Shown here: positions 16,141 to 25,245 of the stretch, piece after piece
How the letters are laid out: each line of letters opens with the position of its first letter
Position numbering within the stretch: position 1 is the first letter of the stretch
Assembly: GCA_937894065.1 (NCBI GenBank)
Contig: CALCST010000027.1
Coordinates: 1 to 64,000 of the forward strand
DNA: 64,000 nt
Reading direction: 5' to 3'
Source: an uncultured Parabacteroides sp.
GTDB taxonomy: Bacteria; Bacteroidota; Bacteroidia; Bacteroidales; Tannerellaceae
Position numbers and translations under genes: made by a program
Notes under the pieces: generated by a model
Database searches by the model: none
Told to the model about the DNA's origin: nothing
Seen by the model: only the letters and a program-made list of their open reading frames with translations

Positions 16141-17436
16141 ATGAACAATAATGATATACAACGCACACCAAATGCATGGGCTTTGACTCCTTTGGTTGTT
16201 TTTCTGGTTTCATATGTCGTTGTATCGTGCATTGCCGGTGATTTCTATAAAATGCCAATCACCGTTGCATTCCTTCTTTCCTCAGTCATAGCAATTGCTA
16301 TGTCTAAAGGTGGAGTTTTAAGCAATCGTATCGAGCAGTTTTGCAGAGGAGCAGCCAACACAAACATCATGTTGATGGTGCTTATATTTATATTAGCCGG
16401 AGCTTTTGCCCAGACTGCAAAAAATATGGGTGCGGTTGATGCTACTGTAAATTTGGCAATGTCATTATTACCGGGCAATCTGCTTGCTGCCGGAATATTT
16501 ATTGCTGCCTGCTTTATCTCAATATCAGTGGGAACTTCGGTAGGAACAATAGTTGCACTGACACCAGTTGCCATTGGTATAGCAGAAAAGACAGGAATGC
16601 CGGATGCATTGATGCTTGGTGTTGTTGTCAGCGGTGCTATGTTTGGAGATAATCTCTCTTTTATTTCTGATACTACAATTGTTGCAACCAGAACTCAAGG
16701 TTGTCAAATGTCTGATAAATTCAAAGTCAATATCAGAATAGCAATGCCGATTGCCATTATAACCGGAATAATATTTATTCTGAAAGGAAATTCCGCTGTA
16801 GAAGCATATGCTGTTGAACAAATTGAATGGACAAAGGTTATTCCATATATTGTTGTTCTGGTGTCTGCAATTTGCGGAATGAATGTTATGAGAGTATTGT
16901 TTGTCGGAATATTGCTTTCCGGCTTAACAGGATTGCTCACCGGAACATTTTCACTATGGGACTGGACCGGAGCCATGGGAAAAGGGATAACAGATATGGG
17001 CGAGCTGATTATCGTCACCCTTCTTGCCGGAGGTTTATTGGAAATGATTCGATTCAATGGCGGTATTGACTGGATAATTTGTAAATTAACAGCGCATATA
17101 AAATCTCAGCGAGGCGCGGAATTCAGTATTGCATCTTTGGTCAGCTTTGCCAACTTATGTACGGCAAATAACACAATTGCACTGATTATGTCCGGACCGA
17201 TAGCCAAAGATATTGCAGATAAGTTTAACGTGGACTCCCGAAGGAGTGCAAGTATATTGGATATATTCTCATGCTTTGTTCAGGGCATAATTCCTTATGG
17301 AGCGCAGTTGCTGATGGCGTCAGGGCTTGGAAAAGTTTCTCCGATTGAGATTATGCAATATTTGTATTATCCGTACTTGCTCGGAGCTGGAGCCTTGCTT
17401 GCGATTATATTCAGATATCCTAAAAAATACACCTAA
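16141..17436 (+). CDS. NhaC-family Na+/H+ antiporter
   Basis: A 431-residue inner-membrane protein with about eleven hydrophobic segments. GTSVGTIVALTPVAIGIA, VVVSGAMFGDNLSFISDTT and ANNTIALIMSGPIAKDIA are typical of the NhaC family, which exchanges sodium for protons or sometimes for metabolites such as amino acids. Its sub-specificity cannot be assigned from sequence. It lies 34 bases after the DUF5686 gene and 17 bases before purT on the same strand, so co-transcription is likely. No nearby regulatory element was seen. Confidence 0.9.
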   Translation: MNNNDIQRTPNAWALTPLVVFLVSYVVVSCIAGDFYKMPITVAFLLSSVIAIAMSKGGVLSNRIEQFCRGAANTNIMLMVLIFILAGAFAQTAKNMGAVDATVNLAMSLLPGNLLAAGIFIAACFISISVGTSVGTIVALTPVAIGIAEKTGMPDALMLGVVVSGAMFGDNLSFISDTTIVATRTQGCQMSDKFKVNIRIAMPIAIITGIIFILKGNSAVEAYAVEQIEWTKVIPYIVVLVSAICGMNVMRVLFVGILLSGLTGLLTGTFSLWDWTGAMGKGITDMGELIIVTLLAGGLLEMIRFNGGIDWIICKLTAHIKSQRGAEFSIASLVSFANLCTANNTIALIMSGPIAKDIADKFNVDSRRSASILDIFSCFVQGIIPYGAQLLMASGLGKVSPIEIMQYLYYPYLLGAGALLAIIFRYPKKYT

Positions 17437-17453
17437 ATAAAAACATTCGATAT

Positions 17454-18635
17454 ATGACAACGATTGGTACACCAAAATCATCCACAGCAACTAAAGTGGT
17501 GCTTTGTGGATCTGGAGAATTAGGTAAAGAGTTCGTAATTGAGTTACAGCGTTATGGTGTGGAAGTTATTGCATTGGATAAATATCCGGATGCTCCTGCC
17601 ATGCAAGTGGCTCACCGCTCTTATACACTTTCAATGCTTGATGGAAAAGCCTTGCGTGAAATAATAGAAAAAGAAAAGCCTGACTACATTGTTCCGGAAG
17701 TTGAAGCAATCGCAACACAGACTTTACTGGAACTGGAAAAGGAAGGATATAATGTGATTCCAACTGCTAAAGCTACATGGTTGACAATGAACCGCGAAGG
17801 CATTCGTCGCCTTGCTGCTGAGGAACTTGGTTTGCCAACTTCCCCATATCGTTTTGCTGAGACTAAAGAAGAGTTTGAAGAAGCAGTAAAAGTAATCGGC
17901 ATGCCTTGCGTTGTTAAGCCTATTATGAGCTCAAGCGGACACGGACAGAGCGTAATCAGAAAAGCTGAAGATATTGAGCCGGCATGGCACTATGCTCAGG
18001 AAGGCGGCAGAGCCGGTGCTGGTAAAATGATTGTTGAAGGATTTATTGATTTCGACTATGAAATCACTCAGCTTACAGTGAGACATATTGGCGGAACATC
18101 TTTCCTTGAACCAGTTGGTCATGTTCAGAAAAACGGTGACTATCGTGAATCATGGCAGCCGCAAGTAATGTCAGAAAAAGCTAAAGCTAAAGCTCAGGAA
18201 ATAGCACGCAAAATTACTGATGCTCTCGGAGGAAGAGGTATTTTCGGTGTAGAGTTGTTTGTAAAAGGTGACGATGTTATATTCAACGAGGTTTCTCCTC
18301 GCCCACACGACACAGGAATGGTAACAATGATTACTCAGGATTTGTCTCAGTTTGCTTTGCACGCTCGTGCTGTCCTAGGTTTGCCTATTCCAAATATCAG
18401 ATTCCACGGACCGGGAGCTTCCAGAGCAATCGTTGTTGAAGGCGACAGCGACCATTTGTCATTGGGCAACTTGGACAAAGTGCTTGAACAGCCGGACACA
18501 CAGATGAGATTCTTCGGAAAACCTGAAGTTCACGGACATCGCAGAATGGGCGTTCTTTTGGCTAGAGGAAATGATGTTGAAGAAGCAAGAAAGAAGACTG
18601 GCATTATGCTTGATAATCTGAAAGTAAACTTGTAA
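17454..18635 (+). CDS. purT: Formate-dependent phosphoribosylglycinamide formyltransferase (PurT)
   Basis: A 393-residue ATP-grasp enzyme that makes N-formyl-GAR from GAR, formate and ATP in purine synthesis, replacing the folate-dependent PurN step. The N-terminal VVLCGSGELGKEFVIELQRYG and LDKYPDAPAMQVAHRS are PurT hallmarks; VVKPIMSSSGHGQSVI is the ATP-grasp nucleotide loop and NEVSPRPHDTGMVTM the metal-binding end of the active site. Length is normal for the family. The gene follows nhaC by 17 bases and ends at a strong terminator. Formate for this enzyme could come from pyruvate formate-lyase; the window's glycyl radical enzyme is not clearly one. Confidence 0.95.
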   Translation: MTTIGTPKSSTATKVVLCGSGELGKEFVIELQRYGVEVIALDKYPDAPAMQVAHRSYTLSMLDGKALREIIEKEKPDYIVPEVEAIATQTLLELEKEGYNVIPTAKATWLTMNREGIRRLAAEELGLPTSPYRFAETKEEFEEAVKVIGMPCVVKPIMSSSGHGQSVIRKAEDIEPAWHYAQEGGRAGAGKMIVEGFIDFDYEITQLTVRHIGGTSFLEPVGHVQKNGDYRESWQPQVMSEKAKAKAQEIARKITDALGGRGIFGVELFVKGDDVIFNEVSPRPHDTGMVTMITQDLSQFALHARAVLGLPIPNIRFHGPGASRAIVVEGDSDHLSLGNLDKVLEQPDTQMRFFGKPEVHGHRRMGVLLARGNDVEEARKKTGIMLDNLKVNL

Positions 18636-18655
18636 AATTCACTATATATAAAATG

Positions 18656-18699
18656 AAAATAGCGGTATGAAATATAATAATTCATATCGCTATTTTTTA
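18656..18699 (+). terminator. Terminator after purT
   Basis: AAAATAGCGGTATGAA (18656-18671) pairs with TTCATATCGCTATTTT (18681-18696; one G-T pair), followed by T. It ends the DUF5686-nhaC-purT run. Confidence 0.8.
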
Positions 18700-18725
18700 T
18701 GTAAAAATACATCCGAACCTAGAGT

Positions 18726-18815
18726 AAATTAGGGCCGTATATATTTCAAAATATATATAGAAGTACGACAAATTGGGGCCGTATATATTTTAGAATACAT
18801 CCGTATATATTTGAG
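18726..18815. repeat. Degenerate 44-base tandem repeat between purT and recN
   Basis: AAATTAGGGCCGTATATATT at 18726 and AAATTGGGGCCGTATATATT at 18770 start two copies 44 bases apart. A third partial copy (CCGTATATATTTGAGG) starts at 18801. No coding potential was seen in the 211-base convergent intergenic region. Confidence 0.6.
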
Positions 18816-18846
18816 GAGTAATTTAACCGGAGTTTCCAGGATTCAT

Positions 18847-20523
18847 TTACTGGGCAGAAATTCTGTTGCTGTTCAGCAAATCTCTGGCATTAGCCAATGA
18901 TGCTTCTGTTAATTGCGAGCCGCTCAACATTCTGGCAACTTCGTTAACTCTTTCCTCTTCCGAAAGTTCACGGATATTAGTTACAGTACGTTCATCAATA
19001 TCTTTCTTATAGACATAATAGTGCGACCTTCCTTTTGCTGCAATCTGCGGCAAGTGAGTTATGGTGAGGACCTGCATTTTAGTTCCGAGTTCCTGCATGA
19101 TATTTCCCATCTTGTCGGCTATATCACCGGAAACACCAGTGTCAACTTCATCAAAAATGATAGCGGGCATGGCTGTGAATCCGGCAATCATAGCTTTCAG
19201 ACACAACATAAGCCTTGATATTTCACCACCGGATGCAGTTTGCGACACCGGCTGCAAATCTCCGCTCTTATTGGCAGAAAACATAAAGCACACATCGTCT
19301 ATTCCGTCGTTATCAGGCTCTTCCTTATGAGCAATATCCACACGGAAACGGATATTTGGCATTCCAAGAGGCGTCACCATTTGTACTAGCTGTCCGGCCA
19401 TTGCTTCTGAAGCAACCTTTCGTTGTCCGCTGAGCACATAAGCCTGCTGAAGCAATTCCTTATACGAAGCTTCAACTTGCTGCGAAAGTTGCTCAATCTG
19501 CTCATCAAATGAATCTATTTCCTGAAGCTGCTTTTCATAATTTTCCTGGATTGAAAGAAGTTCGGAAACTGACTGTACATGATGTTTCTGCTGCAAAGAA
19601 TAAATTGTATTCAGTCTGTCATTAACCCATTCAAGACGCTCGTGGCTGAATTCGATATCGTCTTTCTTCGACTCTGCATCGGAAGACAAATCACTCAAAT
19701 CGATATATGCCGAGCGCAATCTCTCTGATATTTCTTTTGCCTGAGGGAAATATCTTTCCAGTGAATCGGCAGCAGAGAATGCATCTTTTATTAATTGGAT
19801 TGCTCCAAATTCCTCTCCATCAAGAAGCTGGGTAATCTTATATAATGTGCCTTTTATTTCTTCGGCATGAGTCAGAGTTTCCTGTTCCTGCTCGAGTTCC
19901 TCCTGCTCTCCTTCCTGCAACCGCGCATCCAGGAGTTGCTCAAGTTGGAAACGGACATAATCTTCCTCTTGCTTTGTTTGCTCGGCACGCTGTTTCAGTT
20001 CCTTCAAATCACGCTTCAGAGACTGATATCTGGAATATTCCTTCCTGTAAAGAATAAGGAGAATCTCATTCTCAGCCATCACATCAACAACTTTCATCTG
20101 AAAATGATTGTTGCCGAGAAGCAAATTCTGATGTTGCGAATGAATATCTATCAGTTTGCTTCCCAATTCCTTCATTATATTAAGAGAAACCGGTGAATCG
20201 TTTACAAAAGCACGTGATTTGCCCGACGCATAAAGCTCACGTCTGAGAATACAGGATTTATCATCATATTCCAGATCGTTGGCAAGGAAAAAAGGTTCCA
20301 ATCTGTATTGTGTAATATCAAAGACAGCTTCGATAACGCATTTTTCAGAACCGTTCTTTATGCTCTTTCCATCCGCTCTCTGACCAAGCACAAGAGACAA
20401 AGCTCCGAGAATAATTGATTTTCCGGCTCCGGTTTCACCAGTTATCACAGAAAAGCCTTTATCAAAGTGGATATCAAGATTGTCAATAAGAACAAAATTC
20501 TTTATAAACAGCGATTTGAGCAT
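18847..20523 (-). CDS. recN: DNA repair protein RecN
   Basis: A 558-residue SMC-like ATPase that acts in double-strand break repair. Walker A is GETGAGKS (residues 29-36) after the typical MLKSLFIKNFVLIDNLDIHF start; the ABC signature TASGGEISRLMLCLKAM and Walker B AIIFDEVDTGVSGDIADKMG follow a long coiled coil (about 150-360) rich in Glu, Gln and Lys. The C-terminus shows ITHLPQIAAKG. Length and order match RecN. It is the last gene of the dnaN-exonuclease-coaBC-DUF4835-recN operon, starting five bases after the DUF4835 stop. Confidence 0.96.
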   Translation of the reverse strand: MLKSLFIKNFVLIDNLDIHFDKGFSVITGETGAGKSIILGALSLVLGQRADGKSIKNGSEKCVIEAVFDITQYRLEPFFLANDLEYDDKSCILRRELYASGKSRAFVNDSPVSLNIMKELGSKLIDIHSQHQNLLLGNNHFQMKVVDVMAENEILLILYRKEYSRYQSLKRDLKELKQRAEQTKQEEDYVRFQLEQLLDARLQEGEQEELEQEQETLTHAEEIKGTLYKITQLLDGEEFGAIQLIKDAFSAADSLERYFPQAKEISERLRSAYIDLSDLSSDAESKKDDIEFSHERLEWVNDRLNTIYSLQQKHHVQSVSELLSIQENYEKQLQEIDSFDEQIEQLSQQVEASYKELLQQAYVLSGQRKVASEAMAGQLVQMVTPLGMPNIRFRVDIAHKEEPDNDGIDDVCFMFSANKSGDLQPVSQTASGGEISRLMLCLKAMIAGFTAMPAIIFDEVDTGVSGDIADKMGNIMQELGTKMQVLTITHLPQIAAKGRSHYYVYKKDIDERTVTNIRELSEEERVNEVARMLSGSQLTEASLANARDLLNSNRISAQ

Positions 20524-20528
20524 AATAT

Positions 20529-21428
20529 TTATTTTTTAAGTGCTTCCAATCTTTTGGTCTGGGTTGGGAAAATATTAGAAAGAAGTTTCAATGCCGACTG
20601 TTTTTCCTGGCTTGTCGCTTTGGAATAAATGCTCATGAGTTCATCAAGTTTTGTATCTGCATAAACCTGAAGAATCACAGAAGTTGGTCTTGTTTTATAA
20701 ACTTCTTCCAACAATGGTAAAGTCTCGATAATTGTGGTGCGTCCTCTATCAGGATTGGCAGCCATTTCATCCAATCCTTTGCGGTGATATGTGTACCACA
20801 TATTCCGGAAATTCTCGGAAGTATTATCGGTCAATGCAGTGATCAAGGCATGTCTGTTCTGATTGCCGTCGAAGGCTTTCCAGCCATTCCATGTTCCCTG
20901 CGACTGAGCCATATTGACTATCTGCTGCGCCTGTTCGAAATAAGCCTTTCCGCCAAGAGGCGAAAAGCTGTCGAAATCCAATCCTAATATGATATAGATA
21001 TAATATACAATAGTTGCTGTAAGATTACTGGTCAAGGATGTGCCAGTGAATTCCAGCTGTTCAAATTCCACGTATTCGAAATCAAACTGAGTGTCGCGGA
21101 AATTGAACAATGTTGTTGTATAAGACGAATTATAAACCGGACGACGTGACTGCACCTGAATTTCTGCAGAAAACGTATTATCGTTCTGCTCATTGACTAT
21201 GATAGTCATTGAGCAGTCGATACGTTCGTTGACTGCAAAAGTTGCGTCAGTCCATTTTCTGTTGTTTACGAATTCTGTCAGTGATGTCTGAAGTGTCGTA
21301 AACACAGATTTGTTAGTTCCCTGAATTTTGTCGCTATTGACTGTAATCCTTGCATTCAATTCCTGAGAATTGGCAACAAACGGAACAGCACAGAAAAGCA
21401 ACGAACAGAACAAATTTCTTATTTTCAT
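20529..21428 (-). CDS. DUF4835 exported protein
   Basis: A 299-residue protein with a signal peptide (MKIRNLFCSLLFCAVPFVANSQ) followed by ELNARITVNSDKIQGTNKSVF, the conserved opening of DUF4835. The body has the CSMTIIVNEQ...FSAEIQVQSRRPVYNSSY region typical of the family. It is restricted to Bacteroidetes, is always near coaBC and recN, and has no known function; a periplasmic or outer-membrane role is expected. It lies between coaBC and recN with small spacers, so it is co-transcribed. Confidence 0.92.
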   Translation of the reverse strand: MKIRNLFCSLLFCAVPFVANSQELNARITVNSDKIQGTNKSVFTTLQTSLTEFVNNRKWTDATFAVNERIDCSMTIIVNEQNDNTFSAEIQVQSRRPVYNSSYTTTLFNFRDTQFDFEYVEFEQLEFTGTSLTSNLTATIVYYIYIILGLDFDSFSPLGGKAYFEQAQQIVNMAQSQGTWNGWKAFDGNQNRHALITALTDNTSENFRNMWYTYHRKGLDEMAANPDRGRTTIIETLPLLEEVYKTRPTSVILQVYADTKLDELMSIYSKATSQEKQSALKLLSNIFPTQTKRLEALKK

Positions 21429-21462
21429 AATTCAGAGCACTTATTTATATGTCGTTATACAA

Positions 21463-22677
21463 TCATTTTGCAGCTTTGTCAATAAACTGGACAAGTTTAG
21501 TGACAATATCTTCGGCAACTTCGTGTTTGCTTTTAAGCGGATATTCAAAGATTTCACCTTCTTTGGTAAGAATAGAAATCTTATTTGTGTCACATCTGAA
21601 TCCAGCTCCACTGTCGCGAAGAGAATTAAGAACGATGAAATCAAGATTCTTTCTTTTCAACTTGTCAGCAGCATGCTTTGTTTCATCGCTGGTTTCAAGG
21701 GCAAAGCCCACCAATATCTGATTATCCTTCTTTATTTCGCCCAAAGAAGCTGCAATATCTTTATTTGGAACAAGATGAAGAGTCATCTCTCCTTCTTTTT
21801 CTCTCTTTATCTTGTCTTCAGCCTGGAATTCCGGACGATAGTCGGCAACAGCCGCACATAATATTGCAACATCTGCATCCTGAAAAGCATCCATCGCTGC
21901 TTCATACATTTCATTTGCTGATTCCACATCAATGCGCGAAATATTCGGATGCTTTGCTTCCAAAGACACAGGTCCGGCTATTAGCTTCACATTTGCACCT
22001 TTTTGCGCGCAAACTTCTGCAAGGGCAAATCCCATCTTTCCGGATGAATAGTTTCCAATAAAACGGACCGGATCAATCTTTTCGTATGTCGGGCCGGCAG
22101 TAATAACAATATTTTTGTTTTTCAACTCAGATGAAGAAGAAAAGAATTTCTCCAATTCTTCGATAATCTTGTCCGGCTCTTCCATTCTTCCCTTTCCGAC
22201 AAGGTGACTTGCCAATTCTCCTGTTCCCGGTTCAATGATATGATTACCAAAAGAACGGAGACGGTCCAGATTCTGCTGAGTTGTCGGATGAGCAAACATA
22301 TCCAAGTCCATTGCCGGAGCAATGAATACTGGAGCTTTACATGACAGATATGTTGTGACAAGCATATTATCGGCAATGCCGTTAGCCATTTTGCCTATCG
22401 TAGATGCAGTAGCCGGAGCCACAAGCATTGCATCAGCCCATAAGCCCAAATCTACATGGCTATGCCACGAACCGTCGCGATTGGAAAAAAATTCGCTTAT
22501 GACAGGATTGCTGCTCAACGCCGACAAAGTTATAGGAGTAATGAATTCCTTTCCGGCAGGAGTTATAACAACCTGAACTTCGGCACCTTTCTTCACAAGT
22601 CCACGGATAATATAGGCAGCTTTATAGGCAGCAATACTACCGGTAATTCCTAATATTATATGTTTACCTTTCAACAT
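21463..22677 (-). CDS. coaBC: Bifunctional phosphopantothenoylcysteine decarboxylase/phosphopantothenate-cysteine ligase
   Basis: A 404-residue coenzyme A biosynthesis enzyme. The N-terminal flavoprotein CoaC domain (1-180) has GITGSIAAYKAAYIIRGL, the catalytic His in SHVDLGLWADAM and PAMDLDMFAHP. The C-terminal CoaB domain has VITAGPTYEKIDPVRFIGN and SSGKMGFALAE, then LVGFALET and KRKNLDFIVLN. It converts 4'-phosphopantothenate with cysteine and CTP to 4'-phosphopantetheine. It starts two bases after the exonuclease stop, within the dnaN-recN operon. Confidence 0.96.
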   Translation of the reverse strand: MLKGKHIILGITGSIAAYKAAYIIRGLVKKGAEVQVVITPAGKEFITPITLSALSSNPVISEFFSNRDGSWHSHVDLGLWADAMLVAPATASTIGKMANGIADNMLVTTYLSCKAPVFIAPAMDLDMFAHPTTQQNLDRLRSFGNHIIEPGTGELASHLVGKGRMEEPDKIIEELEKFFSSSSELKNKNIVITAGPTYEKIDPVRFIGNYSSGKMGFALAEVCAQKGANVKLIAGPVSLEAKHPNISRIDVESANEMYEAAMDAFQDADVAILCAAVADYRPEFQAEDKIKREKEGEMTLHLVPNKDIAASLGEIKKDNQILVGFALETSDETKHAADKLKRKNLDFIVLNSLRDSGAGFRCDTNKISILTKEGEIFEYPLKSKHEVAEDIVTKLVQFIDKAAK

Positions 22678-22679
22678 AA

Positions 22680-23450
22680 TTATTTCTTATTAAATCCTCT
22701 AAGTTTGATTTCAGTAAGTTTCTGTTTTGTGTTCAGAGAGAAATCGCTGTTCATCATCCATGAATAATATCCCGGATCAACAGAAAGAACTTCTTCTACA
22801 AGACGCCCTTTGTATTTTCCGAAATTTATCACTTCCTGACCTTTCTCATTATAAATCATTCGACCTGCAAAATCCACGTTGTTGGAAAACGAAGAGAATT
22901 TTGACAAGAATGTTACATCATTCTCAAGTTCCGGATATTTGTCAAGCTGTGCTTTCAGAACTTCGTATGTAGCCATTGTGTCTGCAGAAGCTGTGTGTGC
23001 ATTCTCAAGACTTTTACCACAATAGAATTTGTAAGCGGCAGACAAAGTGCGCTGTTCCATCTTATGGAATATAGTCTGAACGTCGATAAACTTTCTGCGC
23101 GAAAGATCTATATTTACTCCGGCTCTCAAGAATTCTTCTGCCAAAAGCGGAATGTCGAATCTGTTGGAGTTGAATCCGGCAAGATCGCATCCTTCGAATT
23201 GAGCAGCCAAAGTCTTCGCAACATCCTTAAATAAAGGGCAATCCTTCACATCTTCATCAGTTATTCCATGAATAGCTGTGGATTCCGGCGGGATTGGCAT
23301 ACCGGGATTTATTCTCAATGTTTTAGATTCTTCCTTTCCATTCGGGAAGACTTTCACATATGAAATCTCAACAATGCGGTCTTTCACTATATTGATGCCG
23401 GTTGTTTCCAGATCGAAAAAAATAAGAGGATTTCTAAGATTCAATTGCAT
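22680..23450 (-). CDS. DnaQ-like 3'-5' exonuclease
   Basis: A 256-residue DEDDh exonuclease resembling the epsilon proofreading subunit. Exo I is FFDLETTGI (about residues 10-18), Exo II LAGFNSNRFDIPLL, and Exo III HTASADTMATYEVLK. The C-terminal part has INFGKYKGRLVEEVLSVDPG, the short DNA-binding-like extension found in Bacteroidetes homologs. ATG 23450 is preferred to the upstream 23477 start since it directly precedes LNLRNPLIFFDLE. It follows dnaN and precedes coaBC, consistent with a replication-linked role in proofreading or repair. Confidence 0.9.
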   Translation of the reverse strand: MQLNLRNPLIFFDLETTGINIVKDRIVEISYVKVFPNGKEESKTLRINPGMPIPPESTAIHGITDEDVKDCPLFKDVAKTLAAQFEGCDLAGFNSNRFDIPLLAEEFLRAGVNIDLSRRKFIDVQTIFHKMEQRTLSAAYKFYCGKSLENAHTASADTMATYEVLKAQLDKYPELENDVTFLSKFSSFSNNVDFAGRMIYNEKGQEVINFGKYKGRLVEEVLSVDPGYYSWMMNSDFSLNTKQKLTEIKLRGFNKK

Positions 23451-23471
23451 AATCACACAATTATTTAAAAT

Positions 23472-23503
23472 CCGCAATCATTTGAATCAACAAACAATTG
23501 CGG
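23472..23503 (-). terminator. Weak hairpin between dnaN and exonuclease gene
   Basis: CCGCAAT pairs with ATTGCGG over an 18-base loop. A-rich plus-strand sequence to its left gives a weak U tract on the minus transcript. It might be a partial terminator or a processing site. Confidence 0.3.
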
Positions 23504-23517
23504 AACAAATTATATTA

Positions 23518-24645
23518 TCAGTCATTAAGCATCATTGGCATAAGCAACATAAGCAAATCTTCCAGAGGCTCATTTTCTGCCGGAACAATTAATCCCGGAC
23601 GAGCAGCATCACCAAGTTTCATTATAACTTCTTCTGAACTGATATTGCTCAATATTTCAATCAGATATGTAGCTTTAAATCCGATATTCAAATCTTCACC
23701 GTCGAATGAGCATATGATAGTTTCTTCAGCAGCTGTTGAGAAATCAATATCCTGCGCAGAAATCACCATCTTCCCTGATGTAATATTCAGCTTAACCAAG
23801 CTGCTTGCCGGATTAGAGAATACAGAAACACGCTTCAGTGCATTCAGGAATGAAAGTCTGTCAATTGTCAGCTTGTTCAACTTATCTTCCTGAGGCATAA
23901 CACTGTTGTAGTTCGGATAACGTCCTTCAATCAGGCGGCAAACCATTTCGAAGTTATTACAACTGATGTGAGCATTATTGTCGTCAAACTTGATAAGAAC
24001 GATATCGTTTTCCTTAGCCAAAATATTCTTCAACAAATTGGCTGGTTTCTTAGGCAAAATAAATGCTGCTCTTTCCGGTGATTTGACAGCAAGATTACGA
24101 AGGCGCACAAGTTTATGTCCGTCTGAAGACACGAATGTAAGTGCATCCTGCTGTATGTCAAAGTAAATGCCATTCATAACAGGACGCAATTCATCGTCGG
24201 CTGTAGCGAACAATGAGCGGCTGATTCCGTTAAGCAACTGTGTTGATTCGATAGTAAGAGAAACAGCATTTTCGCTTAATGGACGTTGTTCCGGATATGC
24301 ATCACCATTTTCTCCGATAAAATTATACTTACCGTTCTGGAAATGAATGAAGATTTCCAAATTACTATCATTGATATCGAAAGTAAGCGGCTGTTCCGGC
24401 AATTCCTTCAAAGGTTCAAGAAGAATCTTTGACGATACAGCAAATGTTCCTTTTCCCTGAACATTCATAACTTCAACAGAAGTAACCATTCGTGTTTCAG
24501 CATCCGAAGCAGTGATAGTCAGAATATTTCCGTCCAATTCAAAAAGGAAGTTATCCAAAATCGGTAAAGAATTCTTGTTTACAATCACTTTGCTGATAGA
24601 TTGAAGGCGCGACAGCAACGCTGTACTTGAAACATCAAATCTCAT
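23518..24645 (-). CDS. dnaN: DNA polymerase III beta sliding clamp
   Basis: A 375-residue beta clamp. The start MRFDVSSTALLSRLQSISKV and NSLPILDNFLFEL, the middle LPKKPANLLKNIL, and the C-terminal PGLIVPAENEPLEDLLMLLMPM are characteristic. It forms the dimeric ring that tethers polymerase to DNA. It heads the operon running to recN. Upstream, a minus-strand -7 box TACATTTG (24732-24725) and a palindrome GAATAGTATCTATTC (24745-24759) lie in the control region. Confidence 0.97.
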   Translation of the reverse strand: MRFDVSSTALLSRLQSISKVIVNKNSLPILDNFLFELDGNILTITASDAETRMVTSVEVMNVQGKGTFAVSSKILLEPLKELPEQPLTFDINDSNLEIFIHFQNGKYNFIGENGDAYPEQRPLSENAVSLTIESTQLLNGISRSLFATADDELRPVMNGIYFDIQQDALTFVSSDGHKLVRLRNLAVKSPERAAFILPKKPANLLKNILAKENDIVLIKFDDNNAHISCNNFEMVCRLIEGRYPNYNSVMPQEDKLNKLTIDRLSFLNALKRVSVFSNPASSLVKLNITSGKMVISAQDIDFSTAAEETIICSFDGEDLNIGFKATYLIEILSNISSEEVIMKLGDAARPGLIVPAENEPLEDLLMLLMPMMLND

Positions 24646-24724
24646 AATTTAAGTTATTTAGTTTTTTAATATTATCTTGTTTTTGGTGTATTGCTCCGGA
24701 TAATCCGGACAGCCAACACGAATA

Positions 24725-24759
24725 CAAATGTACTAAAAATATACGAATAGTATCTATTC
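24725..24759 (-). promoter_or_regulatory. dnaN promoter region
   Basis: TACATTTG (24732-24725 on the minus strand) matches the -7 consensus. Where the -33 would be there is instead the inverted repeat GAATAG-TAT-CTATTC (24745-24759), which might be a regulator site. A second short palindrome TCCGGATAATCCGGA is downstream at about 24695-24709. Confidence 0.45.
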
Positions 24760-24817
24760 TGCCGACAGTGTTTTAATGCCGGAAAACTTAATCTTTCGGA
24801 AAACTGATATAAAAACA

Positions 24818-24847
24818 AAAAGGCATGCCGAAATCGACATGCCTTTT
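24818..24847 (-). terminator. Terminator of the L28-L33-DUF4295 operon
   Basis: AAAAGGCATG (24818-24827) and CATGCCTTTT (24838-24847) form a perfect 10-base stem. A-rich sequence on its left gives the U tract for the minus transcript. Confidence 0.8.
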
Positions 24848-24870
24848 GTTATAATAAGATGTAACTACAA

Positions 24871-25023
24871 TTATTTTGCGAAATAATCTTTTACAGCTTC
24901 GTTTGGAACCATTTCTTCCTGGAAGATGTAAGCACCTGTTTTAGGAGACTTAACCATCTTAATTACTTTTGAGAAAGTACGTCCATCACCTTTTTTAAAT
25001 GTTGCAACTGCTTTCTTTGCCAT
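24871..25023 (-). CDS. DUF4295 small protein (ribosomal-operon associated)
   Basis: A 50-residue protein beginning MAKKAVATFKKGDGRTFSKV and ending AVKDYFAK, matching the Bacteroidetes-only DUF4295 family. It is strongly basic and always follows rpmB and rpmG, so it is probably a lineage-specific ribosomal or ribosome-associated protein. It starts 15 bases after the L33 stop and ends before the operon terminator. The function is inferred from position and composition only. Confidence 0.88.
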   Translation of the reverse strand: MAKKAVATFKKGDGRTFSKVIKMVKSPKTGAYIFQEEMVPNEAVKDYFAK

Positions 25024-25038
25024 TGTTCAAATCTCCTA

Positions 25039-25227
25039 TTATTTAATTTCTTTGTGTAAAGTCATCTTCTTCAAGATTGGGTTGTATTTCATCAATTCCA
25101 ATCTCTGAGTAGTGTTCTTTCTGTTTTTAGTAGTGATATAGCGAGAAGTTCCCGGCATACCGCTTTCTTTGTGTTCGGTGCATTCCAAAATAACCTGAAC
25201 TCTGTTACCTTTTGCTTTCTTTGCCAT
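25039..25227 (-). CDS. rpmG: 50S ribosomal protein L33
   Basis: A 62-residue L33. GNRVQVILECTEHKESGMPG and SRYITTKNRKNTTQRLELMKY are diagnostic, as is the C-terminal lysine-rich tail. Only one cysteine remains of the zinc ribbon, so this is the zinc-independent form. It lies between rpmB and DUF4295 on one transcript. Confidence 0.96.
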   Translation of the reverse strand: MAKKAKGNRVQVILECTEHKESGMPGTSRYITTKNRKNTTQRLELMKYNPILKKMTLHKEIK

Positions 25228-25245
25228 CGTTTAAATCCTCCAACA

